A stretch of DNA of 64,000 bases, from assembly GCA_014843695.1 (NCBI GenBank), contig CM026403.1:10347611-10411610 (forward strand), in the 5' to 3' direction. The stretch's first letter is position 1. Each line of letters opens with the position of its first letter. The DNA is from Archivesica marissinica. Taxonomy: Eukaryota > Mollusca > Bivalvia > Venerida > Vesicomyidae. Shown here one piece after another: positions 13,801-21,376 of the stretch. Below the pieces are notes generated by a model. The model was given only the letters and a program-made list of their open reading frames with translations, was not told the origin of the DNA and did not search any database. Made by a program: the position numbers and the translations under genes.

Positions 13801-14856
13801 TAGACTTCGTACGTCTAAGATAACAATAAATCGTGGGATTGATGACGACGACGAGGATAGTGAAGAAGATTTTATACAAGATGACCCAATAGGTATCTCC
13901 TACTAATATACCAATACAGTCAAACCTGTGTTAGCGGTCACCTCTATTAACCCTTTCAACACCACAGACCTCTAAATAGGCTTACAAAAAAGTGTAGATC
14001 CAGATGAGCCGCCTCGTGACGAGCCGTCTCATCATGATCTGCACTTTTTGCAAGTAATATTTGAATTTTTAGAAAATAATTTACCCATTTTGATAAATGA
14101 ACTGATCCAAATGTAATTTTCTTATTAATTTAATTGGTCTAAAAATGTCATGGACCAGTCTATGTCAGTTACTTGGTGTTGAATGGGTTAAGAAGCCAAC
14201 CTGTATTAAGCAGCCAGTTTTCAGATTCCAAACATGTTGTTTTATTATACATTTGACCTCTATTAAGCAGCCACCTGTGCTAAGCAGCCACTTTCTGTGA
14301 CTCCCTTAGCTGGCTGCTTAAGACAGGTTTGACTATAGCCACACATTGTGGCCGGAATAAACCACTTTATGCTGTCAGTGTTACCATGCCTCCCCCAGGG
14401 GTTTGAACTGGTGGGAGTTCATCAGCTCTCCCTCTCAGTAGAGCATAATTTATGTAGATGTGGCCTTCAATGCCGAGTGATTGCGGTCGTTGACTTCCAA
14501 GCACTTGCCCCTTACCGCTGTATGTTCAAATCCCACTGGGTGGTGTCTATTTCTTTCATGTGAGGAAGCTAACCAGCTGGCTTGCGGAAGGTTGGTGGTT
14601 CTCGGAAATACTGCTCGGAGGGTAACCCCCAGGGTCTACCTGCACCAATAAAATCTGGAGATGGTGCGACTTTAATTACTGAGCTAAGATAAATTTGTAT
14701 ATAATTAAACTATATACTTCTGGTTTTAGATATTATGAATGTATATCTTTAGATATGGAGGAAGTCAGGGAATACGAGTCATTCAAACTTTACCTCAAGG
14801 ATCAGAATGCAAGACAGCAACGGAAAGCCGAGAAAAACAATGAGACTAAAACGTGA
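1759..14856 (+). CDS. GPN1: GPN-loop GTPase 1 (GPN1/XAB1), 5'-partial, ten exons
   Basis: Family knowledge: GPN1 is a cytoplasmic GTPase that works with GPN3 in assembly and nuclear import of RNA polymerase II. Seen: ten exons join in phase (1759-1852, 3839-3878, 5312-5419, 6969-7047, 8746-8886, 9715-9861, 11135-11217, 12029-12150 or up to 13068, 13797-13892, 14753-14856), all with AG acceptors and GT donors. The joined product has the NLDPA segment, the diagnostic GPN insert (GLGPNGG), the G3 motif DTPGQ, a G4 motif NKID formed across the exon 5/6 junction, and a G5-like VSAV, followed by a charged coiled segment, an acidic stretch and a lysine-rich tail. It codes for 337 residues (643 if the whole 54-bp repeat array is retained). 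The P-loop exon is absent; nothing in 1-1758 encodes it, so it should lie upstream of the window. The human protein has about 374 residues, so only about 30-40 are missing. The identification is secure; the exon 8 end is ambiguous. Confidence 0.93.
1936..2200 (+). mobile_element. SINE-D copy
   Basis: Family defined here: long-variable-arm tRNA-like head ('gtggtcgagtggttaaggtc', B box 'gggttcgagcccc'), body 'ttggcagtttcttac', 'agcctgcccaggaaaggtg', end 'ggcgtaaaacccgaaatata' then (ata)n. Follows GPN1 exon a by 80 bases. Confidence 0.82.
2333..2750. mobile_element. Tc1/mariner-like MITE split by a TTAA MITE
   Basis: Ends 'tacagtcaaacctgt' and 'acaggtttgactgta', TA-flanked. The interior repeats 'ttaagcagcc'. 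Interrupted at one internal TTAA by the element at 2438-2675. Confidence 0.82.
2438..2675. mobile_element. TTAA MITE (piggyBac-like), family F
   Basis: TTAA on both sides (2434-2437, 2676-2679); ends 'ccctttcaacccca' and 'tggggttgaatggg'. TTAA target plus CCC..GGG ends are the piggyBac pattern. Contains a small internal palindrome 'gagccggctcgtgacgagcc'. Confidence 0.88.
3081..3350 (+). repeat. 90-bp tandem repeat, 3 copies
   Basis: Starts 'tatagtagaggctccaaact' at 3081, 3171 and 3261. The first two copies are identical. Confidence 0.92.
3592..3745 (+). repeat. 77-bp tandem repeat, 2 copies
   Basis: 'cctggatcacctatattgtg' at 3592 and 3669; ends about 95 bases before GPN1 exon b. Confidence 0.9.
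3839..3878 (+). CDS. GPN1: GPN1 exon b: 40-nt micro-exon
   Basis: Acceptor 'tttttcag', donor 'gtatcc' (a weak donor). Encodes [14 protein letters not shown], using one base from the exon before and passing two bases on. The phase match on both sides and the match to the family fix these boundaries even though the exon is very short. Confidence 0.9.
3953..4152 (-). mobile_element. SINE-B copy
   Basis: Family defined here: head 'gtcgtgatagcgcagtgg', B box 'gttcgagcccc', body 'cccttaggcaaggcattt', 'ctctctccctcgtggcgatg' and tail 'gagtgattaatataagttg' ending 'aaatttgtataaacta'. This copy follows GPN1 exon b by 75 bases. Confidence 0.8.
4390..4570. mobile_element. TTAA MITE, family G relative
   Basis: TTAA at 4386-4389 and 4571-4574; ends 'cccataacctgcc' and 'ggcaggctaaggg'. 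In GPN1 between exons b and c. Confidence 0.83.
4640..4808 (+). mobile_element. SINE-E copy, headless
   Basis: From 'tgtgagggagctctctag' to 'aatacccccaaaacacaaac'. Immediately precedes a SINE-A. Confidence 0.7.
4836..5171 (+). mobile_element. SINE-A copy with extra internal module
   Basis: Full head and tail, but 80 bases ('tttatgacgtcatcaatgtg' ... 'caattgggagatgg') sit in the body at 4929-5010 and duplicate the 'gagatggta' junction. The same module starts the copy at 7199. Confidence 0.82.
5312..5419 (+). CDS. GPN1: GPN1 exon c: GPN loop
   Basis: Acceptor 'gtaag', donor 'gtgagt'. Encodes the Gly-Pro-Asn loop ([18 protein letters not shown]) that defines the family and reaches into the partner active site in GPN dimers. 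A 31-bp satellite array starts about 45 bases after the donor. Confidence 0.95.
5464..6873 (+). repeat. 31-bp satellite, about 45 copies
   Basis: Unit holds 'acattcattgttaatcattc' and 'aatttatatat'. Fills the intron between GPN1 exons c and d, starting 45 bases after the donor. Confidence 0.95.
6969..7047 (+). CDS. GPN1: GPN1 exon d: G3 motif DTPGQ
   Basis: Acceptor 'gatttcag', donor 'gtaaga'. Encodes [19 protein letters not shown]: a beta strand followed by the nucleotide-binding DTPGQ motif and the switch II region. It starts about 95 bases after the end of the 31-bp array, so that array nearly fills the intron between exons c and d. Confidence 0.95.
7199..7441 (+). mobile_element. SINE-A variant starting with the alternative module
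   Basis: Begins directly with 'tttatgacgtcatcaatgtg' (no tRNA head) and continues into the SINE-A body and tail. It is nearly identical to the module inside the 4836 copy. Confidence 0.75.
7530..7830 (+). repeat. 19-bp minisatellite, about 16 copies
   Basis: Unit 'gtcatccacgactgtcctc'. Because 19 is not a multiple of 3, the apparent open frame cycles through three readings; not coding. Confidence 0.93.
8064..8300 (+). mobile_element. SINE-B copy, full length
   Basis: Complete; its final 'aaatttgtataaacta' is present twice at 8265-8300. The 44-bp array starts 35 bases later. Confidence 0.82.
8335..8731 (+). repeat. 44-bp minisatellite, 9 copies
   Basis: Unit holds 'gacagataagttatgctacc' and 'attacctgaaaaatgcc'. 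Ends 15 bases before the GPN1 exon e acceptor. Confidence 0.94.
8746..8886 (+). CDS. GPN1: GPN1 exon e: core strand and start of G4
   Basis: Acceptor 'tatttcag', donor 'gtagga'; 47 whole codons. Contains [11 protein letters not shown] and ends in AMNK, the first half of the guanine-specificity motif. A 44-bp tandem array ends about 15 bases before the acceptor, so the polypyrimidine region lies in the gap between them. Confidence 0.94.
9425..9645 (+). repeat. Dispersed repeat, uninterrupted copy
   Basis: Matches 20-160 plus 597-655 ('ccaacggaaatgaaacatgc' ... 'cattgtttcat'). Found in the GPN1 intron before exon f. Confidence 0.85.
9715..9861 (+). CDS. GPN1: GPN1 exon f: end of G4, helical region
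   Basis: Acceptor 'gcattatag', donor 'gtaagt'; 49 codons. It opens with IDI, completing NKID across the junction, then [16 protein letters not shown] and the conserved [14 protein letters not shown] segment. Confidence 0.94.
10076..10171 (-). mobile_element. SINE-A tail fragment
   Basis: Tail and part of the body only; runs into a second tRNA-derived element at about 10177. Confidence 0.7.
10177..10385 (-). mobile_element. Diverged tRNA-derived SINE
   Basis: Minus-strand B box ('ggttcgaactcacaacc' on plus) and an A-box-like end near 10375. 'cctcattcctgatg' recalls SINE-B, but the body differs. Family uncertain. Confidence 0.45.
10608..10805 (-). mobile_element. SINE-A copy, old
   Basis: All parts recognisable but with many substitutions and small gaps compared with the other copies. 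Directly followed by a SINE-C. Confidence 0.72.
10826..11105 (-). mobile_element. SINE-C copy, full length
   Basis: Family defined here: head like a Thr tRNA (anticodon stem 'ctggactggtaatccag'), B box 'ggttcgatccc', body 'gtctttcagatgggac', 'agaggagactctggaatggg' and tail 'caaccggtagcgacgataaa' then 'taaacgtaaaacaca'. Lies 30 bases before GPN1 exon g. Confidence 0.85.
11135..11217 (+). CDS. GPN1: GPN1 exon g: G5-like motif
   Basis: Acceptor 'gtatttcag', donor 'gtatgt'. Encodes [19 protein letters not shown] and then EAAVEYEK. The VSAV strand matches the G5 position (ribose/base contact) of the family. Two bases (AA) pass to the next exon. Confidence 0.93.
11768..11931 (+). mobile_element. 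SINE-B copy, headless
   Basis: Begins inside the body at 'attgtgcccttaggc'; tail complete. Ends about 100 bases before GPN1 exon h. Confidence 0.8.
12029..13068 (+). CDS. GPN1: GPN1 exon h with 5' splice site tandemly repeated
   Basis: Acceptor 'ttttgtag'. Unique part 12029-12150 encodes [20 protein letters not shown] and on to VMDTEG. From 12151 a 54-bp unit follows 17 times. Each unit is in frame ([18 protein letters not shown]) and each starts with the donor 'gtaaga' at the same phase (12151, 12205, ... 13069). Splicing from any donor joins in frame to the next exon, so the protein could gain 0 to 17 units of 18 residues. If no donor is used, the frame ends at a TAG at 13116-13118. Which donor is used cannot be told from sequence; the shortest form matches the length of relatives. 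Changes between units are mostly non-synonymous, which suggests that the array is not normally translated. Confidence 0.8.
12151..13068 (+). repeat. 54-bp minisatellite, exactly 17 units
   Basis: Each unit begins 'gtaagacatttacagtgg' and ends 'gaag'. 918 bp with no indel. Units 10 and 15 share the same two substitutions (12655- and 12925-region), suggesting a five-unit duplication. Confidence 0.97.
13138..13352 (+). mobile_element. SINE-B copy, diverged
   Basis: Head partly degraded ('tggtagcgcattcacttcag'); 20 bases of tail lost near 13315. Lies 70 bases after the GPN1 54-bp array. Confidence 0.78.
13399..13551 (-). mobile_element. SINE-C copy with large internal deletion
   Basis: Tail and head remain; the middle is gone. 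'gtgttaccactggg' in the head is duplicated. Confidence 0.78.
13797..13892 (+). CDS. GPN1: GPN1 exon i: acidic segment
   Basis: Acceptor 'cttgtag', donor 'gtatct'. Encodes [13 protein letters not shown] and then the acidic run [12 protein letters not shown], which matches the acidic region near the C-terminus of GPN1 proteins. It begins at the phase left by every donor of the exon h array. Confidence 0.9.
13917..14335. mobile_element. Tc1/mariner-like MITE split by a TTAA MITE, second case
   Basis: Same host family as 2333-2750, but the F element sits in a different internal TTAA. Lies in the last GPN1 intron. Confidence 0.82.
13951..14187. mobile_element. TTAA MITE, family F
   Basis: TTAA at 13947-13950 and 14188-14191; sequence close to the 2438 copy. 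Confidence 0.88.
14380..14690 (+). mobile_element. SINE-E copy with 5' extension
   Basis: The SINE-E head at 14462 is preceded by about 80 bases ('catgcctcccccaggggtttgaa' region) that also occur, on the other strand, next to the copy at 20998. Lies in the last GPN1 intron. Confidence 0.7.
14753..14856 (+). CDS. GPN1: GPN1 last coding exon, stop TGA
   Basis: Acceptor 'tatctttag'. Encodes [20 protein letters not shown] and a basic tail, then TGA at 14854-14856. The short charged C-terminus fits the family. A poly(A) signal follows 50 bases later. Confidence 0.9.
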
Positions 14857-14905
14857 CAGAGAGTGATGGAAACTAATCTTACCTGCTTGTCATTGTTACA
14901 TTGTG

Positions 14906-14911
14906 AATAAA
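14906..14911 (+). terminator. GPN1: GPN1 poly(A) signal AATAAA
   Basis: Canonical hexamer 50 bases after the GPN1 stop codon. It gives a 3' UTR of roughly 70-80 bases. No better signal lies between the stop and this site. Confidence 0.8.
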
Positions 14912-15053
14912 CATACCATAACATCTTGTACATATTCCTCGATGTAGCATCGTTCTCTTGTTTATTGTGAGGTCCTAGTGACATGGACCAATACGAGCGA
15001 GATAATGTAACCGATATACCGGTCTCTGCGACAGTCGGATATGCAGTACACCT

Positions 15054-15310
15054 TGGGTGTCGAATTCTTTCATGTGAGGAAGCTATCCAGCTGGCTTACG
15101 GAAATTTGAGCGCTCTAATCGAGTGCCCATCCGTGTCTGAAATACTGCTCGGACACGCACCCAAGGTCTTCCTCCACCAATAATAGCTGGTGGATCACCA
15201 CATGACCTAATAATTACGATAGGCAAAACCATCACTTTTAGATAATGGGTATTTTAATCTTCTTAGAAAACTCAGTCGCCCAAATGCATTTATGCGGAGG
15301 CGACTTTAAA
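15054..15310 (+). mobile_element. SINE-E copy, headless
   Basis: Core from 'gtcgaattctttcatgtgag'; later part degraded. Directly downstream of GPN1. Confidence 0.7.
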
Positions 15311-15558
15311 TAAACTTATTAGTCAGTCAGTCAGTCAACTGTCAAACACTTACAATTTAATATCAACTTTTGATAAGCTGTAAGTATTTTATTATTCCAT
15401 ACGTATATTGAACCCTATTATTGAATGATATACATATGTAGTGTCATTGAGCAAGGCACCTCACACACATTGCTTAGTACTGGTTAACCACTTAGGTCGG
15501 CTAAGCCTGCCCAGGAAAACATGTCTAGGTCCCCGCAAGGGGTTTGACAATAATGGAA

Positions 15559-15591
15559 CATACATACATACATACATACATACATACATAC
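15559..15591 (+). repeat. (CATA)n microsatellite
   Basis: About eight 'cata' units next to a SINE-D-like scrap (15437-15556). Confidence 0.9.
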
Positions 15592-16065
15592 GATATACTG
15601 GAGGTGGGTACGGCACATCTGGAAATGTGAAACTTATGACTTTTAACCAGCTAAATTTCATTATGCATGAATGATTTTCTGCTGAATAAGCTTTCTATGG
15701 GAAACAATGTCTGTTGAAAGTTGTTTCTCCATTGTTGCTATATTTGCAGTCGTAATAAAATAAGATAATTGTTTATTATTGTGACTTGTGTTTTCCAACA
15801 TATTTACAGCATATATTCAATATATGTGAAATTTCAACACCCAGCCCAACAGGCCTATAAGTCACCTTATGTTAGCACTTTTAAATAGCGTGAATATGCA
15901 TCATTGAACGTGGAGTATTATTTACATACTTATTACTGAGATAATTACTAAAATTATTACTGAAGGTAATCGATTACAAATAACCAGAGATCATATAGGA
16001 ATACTAGTAGTTTATGTAGATATACTAAGTAGATAATTATACATTCTATGTATTATGTGGATAAC

Positions 16066-16356
16066 AGACGGATCTGTAGTCCAGTGGTAACACGCTGTAC
16101 TGGTAATTCAGGGATCACAGGTTCGATCCACTGTCTGACCATAATAAAATTAACAGTCTTTCAGATGGGACATTAAACCGAGGTCTCGTGTCGGTGCATT
16201 ACACCGTGCACGTAAAAGAACCAGAGGAGACTCTGGAATGGGTCTCTGTCTGTATCATTGCACTATCCTCCAAAATTTAAAATGACTAATCTCTTCAGGA
16301 GGTGTCGCTCATATGGGCAACCGGTAGCGACGATAAATAAACATAAAACACAAATT
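16066..16356 (+). mobile_element. SINE-C copy, full length
   Basis: 'acagacggatctgtagtcc' to 'taaacataaaacaca'. Confidence 0.85.
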
Positions 16357-16380
16357 ATGTGGATAGTACATGATATTTAA

Positions 16381-16573
16381 CAATTTTCAACGTATACATT
16401 CTATGTGAATCGTACGTAGATAGATATTTAACAATGTTCGATGTATACATATAATTATACATTCTATGTGAATCGTACGTAGATAGATATTTAACAATAT
16501 TCGACGTATACATATAATTATACATTCTATGTGAATTGTACGTAGATAGATATTTAACAATGTTCGGCGTATA
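16381..16573 (+). repeat. 63-bp tandem repeat, 3 copies
   Basis: 'attctatgtgaatcgtacgt' recurs at 16398, 16461 and 16524. Confidence 0.92.
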
Positions 16574-16606
16574 CGCAATCTTGGTAAAATAAATAAAGTT
16601 TGAAAA

Positions 16607-16664
16607 CTTAAGCAGCCACTTTCTGTGGTTCCCTTGGCTGGCTGCTTAAGACAGGTTTGACTAC
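16607..16664. mobile_element. Tc1/mariner-like MITE, one end
   Basis: Right end only ('gctgcttaagacaggtttga'), directly after a SINE-A tail scrap (16574-16606). Confidence 0.65.
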
Positions 16665-16784
16665 TTATTTGTTGTAAATGATGTTATATAATGTCGAATA
16701 AATATGTCTAAATCAAAGGAAACATTAAATTAAAGAAAACATCAGTACCAAATTAGGTTGCACAAATAGCAGATAAATTGGAAG

Positions 16785-17070
16785 TACAGATCTGTAGTTC
16801 AGTGGTAACACGCTGGACTGGTAATCCAGGGATCGCAGGTTCGCTCCCCGTCTGACCATAATAACATTAACAGTCTTTCAGATGGGACTTTAAACTGAGG
16901 TCTTGTGTCGGTGCTGTACACTGTGCATGTAAATGAACCAGAGGAGACTCTGGAATGGGTCTCTGTCTGTATCATTGCACTATCCTCTAAAATGACTAAT
17001 CTCTTCAGGAGGCGTCGCTTATATGGGCAACTGGTTGCGACGATAAATAAACGTAAACCACACATAACTT
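16785..17070 (+). mobile_element. SINE-C copy with target duplication
   Basis: 'ttggaagtaca' before and 'ttggaagtaaca' after the element form a near-perfect target-site duplication. Confidence 0.85.
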
Positions 17071-17349
17071 GGAAGTAACAAAAACTGTGATATTTTATGG
17101 TATTATATTAGTAGCTTTAGATACAAGAAATCCTGGTTTCAGGTCCCTTTTGTCAACCAATGGAGATGGTAGTAGTGGTATCGCAGTGTCCATCATTCAC
17201 CTTTTGTATCATGTTATAATGTCCAATCCTATAAATGGAACAATTTCAATGTATTCGATAATGGTGACAAGACATTGATTCGCATGGTCTGACACTGACG
17301 TTTTGTTTCACTGGTGAAATAGCGACTCGTAGAAACAATAGAACATTTA

Positions 17350-17590
17350 GTTTGAACTTTATTTATTTTTTTACAATGATTGCGAAGCAAGTTCTAACAA
17401 CTTATATTAATCACTCTCGTTGGCGCGGATGAAAGCGTATATGTGGTCATTCGTGTGGGAGGAAACCGGAGAAAACCCACCTGTCCAATCTGGCGACCAC
17501 CATACCATCTCACATACTTCCCAGTCCGAGGATTTGGGATCGAACCCGGGATGCATTGGTGAGAAGCGAGCGCGCTAATCGGACAGCCCA
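17350..17590 (-). mobile_element. SINE-A copy, full length
   Basis: Tail at 17350, tRNA head ending 'gcgctaatcggacagcc' at 17590. Lies just beyond the 3' end of the Kazal-like gene. Confidence 0.82.
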
Positions 17591-17973
17591 ATAGAACTTT
17601 TGATCGATAACAATTGTGGTCGGCTAGATCCGGCCTTGACATTTGTCGTGCAATTAACATGAACTACGTGGAATTAAAGCTTTCTTGGTGTAGATGATGA
17701 CGATTGAGCTTATTAGCTTTGTATCAGCTCCAGGTTTAAATCGAGTCGAATGATTACATTGTCAAGTGGCTTTGAATGTTGTTAAAATTACACCTATCAA
17801 AGTAAATTGTATATAATCTTAAATCTAATAATTTAGTTTAATAGATAAATGTTTTATTGATTGTCTACACATGCATATAACAATCAGTCTTCATACAAAC
17901 GTAGGATGTACATTGTTCCGACAACAATAGTAGCTGTCCTTACGGTATTGTTCAGCTCTGAAACATTTAAGCT

Positions 17974-17979
17974 TTTATT
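17974..17979 (-). terminator. Poly(A) signal right after the Kazal-like stop
   Basis: AATAAA on the minus strand, 3 bases after the stop. A second AATAAA lies at 17858-17853. Either would end the transcript; the first would leave a 3' UTR of only about 25-30 bases. Confidence 0.5.
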
Positions 17980-17982
17980 GTC

Positions 17983-18137
17983 TTACCAACACATGCGTCG
18001 TTTATTTTCCATCTGCATCTCGCACTGATTGGCATACGTTTGTCCATCCGTTCCACATACCGGTGAATCATTGAAAGTGCAGTCGAAGTTGTGACAGTCA
18101 TCCATAGGCTGGAGAAGCATGGGTTTGCACGATACCA
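17983..18137 (-). CDS. Kazal-like peptide exon 2: cysteine-rich domain
   Basis: Acceptor 'atctatttag' on the minus strand at 18138. Open from its first base to TAA (17985-17983), encoding [19 protein letters not shown] and then the [12 protein letters not shown] signature. The frame is closed by a stop just upstream of the acceptor, so splicing is needed to reach a start. Confidence 0.75.
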
Positions 18138-20210
18138 CTAAATAGATTTAAAGCACCATTACATCGTATGAAATAAAAGATATTTGAAAAATTCAAATTT
18201 TACGTATGGGTAGCAATGCTGCTACACATTCTAAATTATAATTTGTGTATTTATGTTCAATTAGTAAACAGTGTTTTTTTGCGATAAAACAAACTCGAAA
18301 CCGAAAGTAAGACTTTCCGAGTCGGTCGGTCATGCGCACTTGTTTACACTCGGAACCTGATTTGCATTCGGAATACATCGTCCTTCTTCGGCAATATTGA
18401 AAACAAACATGGCATATCCGCTGTTGTTTCACGCATGCGCGCTGTGCGTGTTTACATTTCGTTTGTTGATAAACAAATTCGCGTATACGACGGTTTATAT
18501 TTATTTGAATGTTATCGTTTCTGAGCGACTATTTCGATTTTTGTAAACACACACATTAGTATTAATATTTTACCAAAACCATCCTTTATTACGATATAAT
18601 GCTGCTTTAACCAATGTTTTATGCCAGCTAACATGCCCTACTCCGTGATCGATCATTTGGATGGCAAACACGGAGCAGAATCTTAACCTTAAAATCATGA
18701 AATTTGTAACAACTATCGTAACTATGCTAATAATCTCCAATACAAAATTACAATAATTCTATGGTTGTGCAATCGCAGGAATTTGAAGTTTCATCAAGTT
18801 TATGAAAGAAATTTAATTTAGCTTAAACTTTATTTATTTTAACTTATATTAATCACTCTCCTTGACGCGGATGAAAGCGTATATGTGGTCATTCGTGTGG
18901 GAGGAAACCGGATAACCCGGTGAAAACCCACCTGTCCGATCTGGTGACCAACGTACCATCTCATAGGCCTATGCTTCCCGGTCCGACGATCGAACCCGGG
19001 TTGCATTGGTGAGAAGCAAGCGAGCTAACCACTGCGCTAATCGTACAGCCCAGGATGAAAGAAGTAAAAAGAGTAATAGTGTAGATATATTAGAGATGTA
19101 GATATATTGCCAATTGAAATAAGTTAATTATTGCTGCTTGTTTCTATGGTTACTGCCCTCCAATGATAGGTCACTGAATTTCGCAATCACTACACAAACC
19201 AAGGCACATTTATACAAATTTATTTTAGCTCGATTACGAAACAAGTTATTTCAACTTATATTAATCACTCTCGAGACCACATTCCTGATGGAATCCATCG
19301 CCACGAGGGAGAGAGAAGAGGCAACGTGGAATTTAAATGCCTTGCCTAAGGGCACAATCGTAACGGCTTCAGCAGGGCTCGATTTCCGAACCTGACGCGA
19401 ACGCGCATCCACTGCGCTATCACGACTTCCAAACATGTTTTCAATGATAGTGCTATTATTGCATAGCATACATGTATATAACTAGATATTGTACCCACAG
19501 TATAACTAAAAATATTGACGTCAACTTTTCATTTCTTTTTGATTGATAAATTCATAGGAGTTTCACGAAATCTACTGTTCTAGAACTTCATTATTTAACC
19601 ACACATTTTCAAACGTTTCTGTTTCTAAGCAAATAGTCAATTTAATAGAAAAAATAAGCACATAGTAATATAGTTTTTTTTTTTCGAACTACATGTAACT
19701 TTCATGTACACGTATGTAGTCTCTTGTCAATATCTGCATATTTTAAATGGTGACCCGTTTCAACACCATATACCTCTAAATAGGCTTGTAAAAAGTGAAG
19801 ATCCAGATGATCAGGATCTGCACTTATTACCAGTAATATTACTATTTTTAGACAAAATTACCCATTTTGATAAATGAACTGGTCCAAATGTAATTTTCAT
19901 ATTAATTTATTGGTCTAATAATATCATGCACCAGTCCATGTCAGTTACTTGTGTTGAATGGGTTAACAAAACTCAAAATGGTTCTGTCTCTATAAATTCC
20001 TGATTCAACTAGACATGTTTATAAAACTTCAATTTCAGGCGGTTTTATTCCAGATTGTGAAGGTCGTTAAACGGGTAATCTGTGGTAACGAACCTGCGTA
20101 TATAGTTGGCAATATTAAAATAACAGATCTGACATTATTTGTATTATATTATTGTATAAAATATGACAAATACCTCCCAGAACGAGCAGAAATAGTATTA
20201 GTGTCCTCAT
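17983..20210 (-). CDS. Secreted Kazal-like cysteine-rich peptide, two exons
   Basis: Two minus-strand exons, 20210-20174 and 18137-17983, join in phase (1 + 2 bases) into 63 codons plus TAA. Seen: residues 1-15 ([15 protein letters not shown]) are a textbook signal peptide with small residues suited to cleavage before Cys16. The rest has six cysteines spaced C-x10-C-x4-C-x7-C-x10-C-x10-C, with the Kazal signature [14 protein letters not shown]. Kazal domains usually inhibit serine proteases or bind ligands outside the cell. The usual close Cys pair after the NxC cysteine is missing and the domain ends early, so inhibition is not assured. The intron (2.04 kb) holds a TTAA MITE ending 14 bases from the acceptor. 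Alternative: the TAA overlaps a donor-like 'gtaaga' at 17986, so more exons might follow. No promoter element is obvious. Confidence 0.68.
18152..18606. mobile_element. TTAA MITE, family Q relative, 455 bp
   Basis: TTAA at 18148-18151 and 18607-18610; ends 'agcaccattacatcgta' and 'tacgatataatgctgct'. One end is 14 bases from the Kazal-like exon 2 acceptor, so it forms part of that splice-site region. Confidence 0.85.
18824..19051 (-). mobile_element. SINE-A copy, full length
   Basis: In the Kazal-like gene intron, same strand as that gene. Part of the tail ('acaatgattgcgaagcaag') is missing. Confidence 0.8.
19206..19435 (-). mobile_element. SINE-B copy, full length
   Basis: From tail 'tttatacaaatttatttta' to head 'gcgctatcacgacttcc' (plus strand reading). 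In the Kazal-like gene intron. Confidence 0.82.
19752..19962. mobile_element. TTAA MITE, family F, decayed
   Basis: Right end and TTAA (19963-19966) intact; left end mutated; central palindrome deleted. Confidence 0.75.
20174..20210 (-). CDS. Kazal-like peptide exon 1: signal peptide
   Basis: ATG in the context ggaATGa (purine at -3), encoding [12 protein letters not shown] before the donor 'gtattt' at 20173. Its hydrophobic core continues in exon 2 as VVS. Too short to show up as a long open frame. Confidence 0.62.
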
Positions 20211-20621
20211 TCCTCCGATAATGTTCCAACAATATCTGCTATACAGGATATATCAGACGCGTAGTTGCCTTTACGCCACAACGCCCAGGCTTGCACATTA
20301 TTTTCAGGATTTTTATTTTGCTTTGCAGTAGTTGATAAAACACTTTTCTTATGTGTTTGTTAGTGTATAAATTTCCCATAAAAGGTGCCAGAGTGCACCA
20401 TTTGATGTATAGGTTTTAAAAAAATTCGCAAAGGAAGAAGACCCTCAGACCATGCTTAATTTGGTTCAAACAGATGTTCACATCATTTTCTGCTGGCTAC
20501 GCCGCTGTATATAACATGAAAGATAAGATTCGTGTTCCTTTTCTAATTTATCTTTTGACCTTTTATTCCACTTTACGTTTAGTTTAACCATCTGTTTATT
20601 TTCTTTGGGGTTTAAAGTCTC

Positions 20622-20745
20622 ACCATTAGCTGGATGGTATTTGCAGAGTAAGGTCCCTCCAAGTTGTATTTCAGGTACGGGCACCAGGGTAGAACCACCG
20701 ACCTTCCGCAAGCCAGCTGGATAATTTCCTAGCATGAAATAATTT
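20622..20745 (-). mobile_element. SINE-E core fragment
   Basis: Reverse-strand core including 'ccttccgcaagccagctgg'. Confidence 0.68.
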
Positions 20746-20770
20746 GCCAACCCATGTTGTTAATGAGCTA

Positions 20771-20989
20771 AGTGGAAGTCGTGATAGCGCAGTGGATGCG
20801 CGTTCGCTTCAGGTGCTAAAGGTCCGGAGTTCGAGCCCCGCTGGAGCCGTTACAATTGTGCCCTTAGGCAAGGCATTTAAATTCCACGTTGCCTCTTCTC
20901 TCTCCCTTGTGGCGATGGATTGAGTGATTAATATAAGTTGAAATAACTTGTTTCGCAATCGAGCTAAAATAAATTTGTATAAACTATAA
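20771..20989 (+). mobile_element. SINE-B copy with internal deletion
   Basis: Lacks about 20 bases ('tccatcaggaatgaggtctc') between body and tail; otherwise complete. Confidence 0.82.
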
Positions 20990-20994
20990 CCCAG

Positions 20995-21150
20995 TGGGAT
21001 TCGAACATGCAGTAGTGAGGGGCAAATGAAGTCAAATGATGCCAACCACTCCGCCACACAGGTCCCTTCTACATAAATTATGCTCTGCTGAGAGAGGTGA
21101 TAAACTCCCACACTTTCAAAACCTGCGAGAGGCATGGTAACGTATGTAGC
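20995..21150 (-). mobile_element. SINE-E head with 5' extension
   Basis: Reverse-strand B box ('cagtgggattcgaac') and the same extension seen at 14380-14461. No core. Confidence 0.6.
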
Positions 21151-21376
21151 ATAGATGAATACAAAACTGGCTACTATGAAGAAAAGCAAACGAGTCGTGT
21201 CGCAAGTTCTAGTGACATATCTCCCTCGTAACATTGTCCATCACCCTACCATAGAGCAATTCAATAGGCAGTTTGCTGCTGTGATCATGCCAGCCCCTAG
21301 TTCTGCCACACCTGTTCTGCGTGACACGCTGCTTTTAAGCTCTTAACCCAACTTATTTTTCATTACTTTCTTTTTT

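Noticed and set aside
18193..18432. Cys-rich minus-strand frame near the Kazal-like exon
   Set aside because: It lies wholly within the TTAA MITE at 18152-18606; no splice-phase link to the peptide exons.
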